Positions 60,325 to 64,000 of a stretch of DNA of 64,000 bases are shown piece after piece (position 1 is the first letter of the stretch; the number at the start of each line of letters is the position of its first letter). This stretch comes from an uncultured Pseudovibrio sp. (lineage in GTDB: Bacteria > Pseudomonadota > Alphaproteobacteria > Rhizobiales > Stappiaceae), in the NCBI GenBank assembly GCA_947496145.1, contig CANMBS010000031.1:1-64000 (forward strand), in the 5' to 3' direction. Position numbers and translations under genes: made by a program. A model generated the notes under the pieces. The model had not been told where the DNA came from. It did not search any database and was given only the letters and a program-made list of their open reading frames with translations.

Positions 60325-61626
60325 TCACTCCGCAGCGATCTTGTCGGTCGGTGTACGGTGCCTGGCAACGTAACTGTCGATCCGGTCTTCAATCACAGGG
60401 CGGAAGTTTTTGATCAAACCCTGAATAGGCCATGCAGCCGCATCACCAAGTGCGCAGATCGTATGTCCTTCCACCTGTTTGGTAACCTTGAACAGCATGT
60501 CAATCTCATCGTAAGAGCTTTCGCCCTTGACCATCCGCTCCATCACACGCCACATCCAGCCTGTACCCTCACGGCACGGCGTGCACTGACCGCAGCTTTC
60601 ATGCTTGTAAAAGTAAGACAGACGGGCAATTGCCTTGATGATGTCAGTGGAGTTGTCCATCACGATCACCGCAGCAGTTCCTAAAGAAGAACCAACTTCA
60701 CGCAAACCGTCAAAATCCATCTTTGCATCACGGATCTCAGAACCCTTCACACAGGGCACAGAAGACCCACCTGGAATAACCGCCAGCAGATTGTCCCAGC
60801 CGCCGCGAATACCGCCGCAGTGCTTTTCAATCAGCTCTTTAAACGAAATACCCATCGCTTCTTCAACGGTACAAGGCTTGTTCACATGCCCGGAAACACA
60901 GAAGAGCTTGGTACCAGCGTTGTTTTCCCGGCCAATGCCAGAGAACCACGCACCACCGCGACGCAAAATTGTCGGAGCAACAGCAATGGACTCCACGTTG
61001 TTCACTGTGGTCGGGCAACCATAAATACCCATATTCGCAGGGAACGGAGGCTTCAGACGCGGCTGACCTTTTTTACCCTCTAAGCTCTCCAGCAGTGCAG
61101 TTTCCTCACCGCAGATATAAGCCCCTGCACCGTGGTGCACGTAGATATCAAAGTCGTAGCCGTTCTTGTTGTTCTTGCCGATCAGGCCAGCATCATAAGC
61201 CTGATCAATCGCAGCCTGCAAACGTTCACGCTCACGAATGAACTCACCGCGCACGTAGATGTAAGCCGCAATAGCACCCATCGCGAAACCAGCAAGCAGA
61301 CACCCCTCAACCAGATGGTGAGGATCGTGACGCATGATTTCACGGTCTTTACAGGTGCCCGGCTCGGACTCATCGGCGTTGACCACCAGATAAGCCGGAC
61401 GTCCATCGCTTTCCTTGGGCATGAAGGACCACTTCAAGCCGGTTGGGAAGCCCGCACCACCGCGTCCACGAAGGCCGGAAGTCTTCATCTCGTCGATGAT
61501 CCAGTCACGACCTTTTTCAATAATGTCTTTGGTACCAGACCATGATCCGCGCTGACGTGCTCCTTCGAGCCCCCAGTCATGCAGACCATAGATATTGGTG
61601 AAGATACGATCAGAATCGTTCAGCAT
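60325..61626 (-). CDS. nuoF: NADH-quinone oxidoreductase subunit F
   Basis: NuoF binds NADH and FMN and holds cluster N3. The 433-residue protein has [16 protein letters not shown], the FMN region [31 protein letters not shown] and the 4Fe-4S ligands in [14 protein letters not shown]. It follows nuoE after 3 nt. Confidence 0.97.
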   Translation of the reverse strand: MLNDSDRIFTNIYGLHDWGLEGARQRGSWSGTKDIIEKGRDWIIDEMKTSGLRGRGGAGFPTGLKWSFMPKESDGRPAYLVVNADESEPGTCKDREIMRHDPHHLVEGCLLAGFAMGAIAAYIYVRGEFIRERERLQAAIDQAYDAGLIGKNNKNGYDFDIYVHHGAGAYICGEETALLESLEGKKGQPRLKPPFPANMGIYGCPTTVNNVESIAVAPTILRRGGAWFSGIGRENNAGTKLFCVSGHVNKPCTVEEAMGISFKELIEKHCGGIRGGWDNLLAVIPGGSSVPCVKGSEIRDAKMDFDGLREVGSSLGTAAVIVMDNSTDIIKAIARLSYFYKHESCGQCTPCREGTGWMWRVMERMVKGESSYDEIDMLFKVTKQVEGHTICALGDAAAWPIQGLIKNFRPVIEDRIDSYVARHRTPTDKIAAE

Positions 61627-61629
61627 CGC

Positions 61630-62430
61630 TTACCCCTCACCTTTCGCTTTAGCTTCCTGAGCCTTGCGGTGGCGCTCAACGAACTCCGCAACACCAGCCT
61701 CAGCCGGGCGGGGAACACCAGTGTAACCAGCACCGCCAGTATTCAGCGCAGCACCTGCATGATGTCTGGACGCAGCGTCCGAACCGTCAACAACCACAGC
61801 TTCCTGAGGCGCACCCTTAGTGGTGTCCTCAATATTCAGCAGGGTGGTTGGACCACCCTCCGGTGCCGCAAAGATGCGATCCACACCCTGAGGTCCCGGC
61901 AGAACCGGCTTTCCGCCTGCAATGTCATCAAGAAGCTTTTCAAACTTCTCAACGTCCAGATCCTCATAAAAGTCCTTGAAGATCTGCACCATCGGCGCAT
62001 TCACGCAAGCACCAAGGCACTCAACCTCTTCCCAGGAAAAGTTTCCATCTTCGGAAAGGGTGTGAGGTGTCTCAGCAATTTTGCTCTTACAAACTTTGAT
62101 AAGCTCTTCAGAACCGCGCAGCTGACACGGGGTAGTCCCGCACACCTGAATGTGGGCTTTCTTACCAACCGGCTGCAACTGGAACATGGTGTAAAAGGTT
62201 GCCACTTCCAGAACGCGGATACGAGGCATATCAAGCAACTCAGAGATCACTCGGATCGCTGGTTCAGTCACCCAGCCAACCTGCTCCTGCGCTCGCCACA
62301 GGATTGGCACAACAGCAGAAGCCTGACGCCCTTCCGGGTAACGTGCGATAACCTTTTTCGCCCACTCCATATTTTCAGGTGTGAACTCAAAGCTCTCTGG
62401 CTGTTCGTGATGAAGACGACGCACTGACAT
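61630..62430 (-). CDS. nuoE: NADH-quinone oxidoreductase subunit E
   Basis: NuoE carries the 2Fe-2S cluster N1a. The 266-residue protein has [13 protein letters not shown] and [11 protein letters not shown] with the four cysteine ligands. The last 75 or so residues form a low-complexity tail rich in Ala, Gly and Glu, absent from E. coli NuoE (166 aa); such tails are common in Rhizobiales. Its ATG shares a base with the nuoD stop. Confidence 0.96.
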   Translation of the reverse strand: MSVRRLHHEQPESFEFTPENMEWAKKVIARYPEGRQASAVVPILWRAQEQVGWVTEPAIRVISELLDMPRIRVLEVATFYTMFQLQPVGKKAHIQVCGTTPCQLRGSEELIKVCKSKIAETPHTLSEDGNFSWEEVECLGACVNAPMVQIFKDFYEDLDVEKFEKLLDDIAGGKPVLPGPQGVDRIFAAPEGGPTTLLNIEDTTKGAPQEAVVVDGSDAASRHHAGAALNTGGAGYTGVPRPAEAGVAEFVERHRKAQEAKAKGEG

Positions 62431-63614
62431 TACCGGTCAATCTCCCCAAATACGATATCAAGGGAACCAAGAACAGCGGCAACATCAGCCAGCATATGAC
62501 CCCGACACAATTGATCCATCGCCTGCAAATGTGCAAAGCCCGGAGCTTTGATCTTGCAGCGATAAGGTTTGTTGGTTCCATCAGAAACGAGATACACGCC
62601 GAACTCGCCCTTAGGCGCTTCAACAGCTGCATAAACCTCGCCCTCAGGAACCTTGTAGCCTTCAGTGTAAAGCTTGAAGTGGTGGATCAGAGCTTCCATA
62701 GAGCGCTTCATTTCATTACGCTTGGGAGGAACCACCTTACCGTCAGCAGAAGAAACAGGACCTGTTTCTTTAGCCATCATCTCCAGACATTGCTTCATGA
62801 TGCGCACAGACTGGCGCATCTCAAACATGCGGATCAGGTAACGATCGTAGCAATCTCCGTTCTTGCCAATGGCAATATCGAAGTCCATCTCATCGTAACA
62901 CTCATAAGGTTGCGACCTACGCAAATCCCATTTCGCACCAGAACCACGAACCATTACGCCAGAAAAGCCCAGTCCCCAGGCTTCATCAAGATCAACAACG
63001 CCGATGTCAACGTTACGCTGTTTGAAGATACGGTTGTCAGTCAAAAGACCTTCAATATCATCAAGCGCCTGCAAGAATGGATCACACCACTCCCACATGT
63101 CATCAAGCAGATCCTGCGGAAGGTCCTGATGCACACCACCTGGACGTACGAACGCTGCGTGCATACGTGCGCCGCAACCGCGCTCATAAAAGCCCATGAG
63201 CTGCTCGCGAGGCTCAAACCCCCATACCGGCGGCGTCAATGCCCCAACATCCAGCGCTTGCGTGGTCACGTTCAGCAGGTGTGACAGCAAGCGGCCAATC
63301 TCAGAATAAAGCACACGGATCAATGAACCACGCTTAGGCACTTCGATGCCCAGCAAACGCTCAACAGCAAGAGCATAGGCATGCTCCTGGTTCATAGGTG
63401 CCACATAATCCAGCCGGTCGAAGTAAGGCACAGCCTGCAGATAGGTCTTGTGCTCGATCAGCTTTTCAGTACCCCGGTGCAGCAGGCCAATGTGCGGGTC
63501 AACGCGCGTGACCACCTCACCGTCCAGCTCCAGAACCAGACGCAGCACACCGTGCGCCGCAGGGTGCTGCGGACCAAAGTTAATATTAAAGTTTCGTACC
63601 TGAGCCTCAGCCAT
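62430..63614 (-). CDS. nuoD: NADH-quinone oxidoreductase subunit D
   Basis: NuoD is the 49-kDa subunit that forms the quinone site. The 394-residue protein has [56 protein letters not shown] and ends in DIVFGEIDR, the conserved C-terminus. It is a separate gene, not fused to nuoC. Confidence 0.98.
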   Translation of the reverse strand: MAEAQVRNFNINFGPQHPAAHGVLRLVLELDGEVVTRVDPHIGLLHRGTEKLIEHKTYLQAVPYFDRLDYVAPMNQEHAYALAVERLLGIEVPKRGSLIRVLYSEIGRLLSHLLNVTTQALDVGALTPPVWGFEPREQLMGFYERGCGARMHAAFVRPGGVHQDLPQDLLDDMWEWCDPFLQALDDIEGLLTDNRIFKQRNVDIGVVDLDEAWGLGFSGVMVRGSGAKWDLRRSQPYECYDEMDFDIAIGKNGDCYDRYLIRMFEMRQSVRIMKQCLEMMAKETGPVSSADGKVVPPKRNEMKRSMEALIHHFKLYTEGYKVPEGEVYAAVEAPKGEFGVYLVSDGTNKPYRCKIKAPGFAHLQAMDQLCRGHMLADVAAVLGSLDIVFGEIDR

Positions 63615-63628
63615 TCTTTACCCGTGCC

Positions 63629-64000
63629 TCAGTTCGATGCTTTTTCATCACCAGGAAGCACATAGTCGGTGCCTTCCCACGGTGAGAGGAAATCAAAACT
63701 ACGAAATTCCTGAGTAAGCTGCACAGGTTCATAAACAACACGCTTCTTGGTGTCGTCGTAACGAACCTCCACATAACCTGTCAGAGGAAAATCCTTGCGA
63801 AGCGGGAAACCGTCAAAACCGTAGTCAGTCAGCAAGCGCCGCAGATCCGGGTTACCGGTGAACAGAATGCCGTACATGTCGTAGGCTTCACGTTCAAACC
63901 ATTCAGCACCCTTGAAAATGGAGATGACAGAAGGAACCGGAGTACTCTCATCTGTCTGAACCTTAACGCGAACACGCAGGTTCTGAACGGGGGAAAGCAA
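63629..64000 (-). CDS. nuoC: NADH-quinone oxidoreductase subunit C, 3' part
   Basis: NuoC is the 30-kDa subunit of the peripheral arm. The last 123 residues or so are present; the start lies beyond base 64000. It has the signature [20 protein letters not shown] and the C-terminal [20 protein letters not shown]. It lies 14 nt before nuoD. Confidence 0.95.
   Translation of the reverse strand: MLSPVQNLRVRVKVQTDESTPVPSVISIFKGAEWFEREAYDMYGILFTGNPDLRRLLTDYGFDGFPLRKDFPLTGYVEVRYDDTKKRVVYEPVQLTQEFRSFDFLSPWEGTDYVLPGDEKASN

Overview
The window is chromosomal DNA of an alphaproteobacterium, most likely a marine member of the Rhizobiales/Hyphomicrobiales. The evidence is gene order: tpiA-secG-pyrG, ppiD, trpDC-moaC-moeA-lexA, comEC, gltX, gltA, lpxB-lpxI-lpxA-fabZ-lpxD-bamA-rseP-dxr-cdsA-uppS-frr-pyrH-tsf-rpsB, dnaE, lolDC-proS, DUF1467-mce-rnj-birA and the nuo operon. 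This is a classic alphaproteobacterial backbone, with LpxI instead of LpxH, a short ProS without an editing insertion, and a GAAC-N7-GAAC LexA operator. Base composition looks moderate (near 50 % GC by eye). A Pseudovibrio-like (Stappiaceae) origin would fit, but that is inference.

Layout. 1-2.2 kb: the 3' part of a type I secreted RTX adhesin. 2.3-6.2 kb (minus): a VOC/glyoxalase-like protein, pyrG, secG, tpiA. 6.4-13.1 kb (plus): ppiD, trpD, trpC, moaC, moeA, lexA. 13-15.5 kb (minus): comEC, overlapping the end of lexA. 15.7-18.6 kb (plus): gltX, gltA. 18.8-21.7 kb: an accessory island of four paralogous small secreted proteins with one GNAT acetyltransferase on the opposite strand. 21.8-36.5 kb (minus): lipid A synthesis, outer-membrane assembly, isoprenoid and phospholipid precursors, ribosome recycling, UMP kinase, EF-Ts and S2. 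36.9-38.4 kb (plus): an orphan lipoprotein and a PPOX-type flavoprotein. 38.4-46 kb (minus): dnaE, a tiny SOS-boxed membrane peptide gene, lolD, lolC, proS. 46.2-46.4 kb: a probable small RNA. 46.6-64 kb (minus): DUF1467, mce, rnj, birA and complex I genes nuoN to nuoC, the last cut by the window edge.

How it works together. Most of the window is core metabolism and envelope biogenesis. The lpx genes make lipid A, BamA inserts outer-membrane proteins, LolCD releases lipoproteins, RseP does intramembrane proteolysis, Dxr and UppS supply undecaprenyl phosphate, and CdsA makes CDP-diacylglycerol. NuoC-N form the proton-pumping NADH dehydrogenase.

The best candidate for something little described is an unannotated 33-residue single-pass membrane peptide (41970-42071, minus) just upstream of dnaE. 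A perfect GTTC-N7-GTTC LexA box lies 40 bases ahead of its start codon. It looks like an SOS-induced cell-division inhibitor of the Caulobacter SidA kind, or a TisB-like membrane peptide. Its repressor gene lexA lies in the same window behind the same operator type. Other accessory points are the four-gene secreted family, a UUCG-terminated small RNA candidate, a 78-residue two-helix membrane protein inside the nuo operon, and the convergent lexA/comEC overlap. I see no tRNA, rRNA, CRISPR array, insertion sequence or phage gene.
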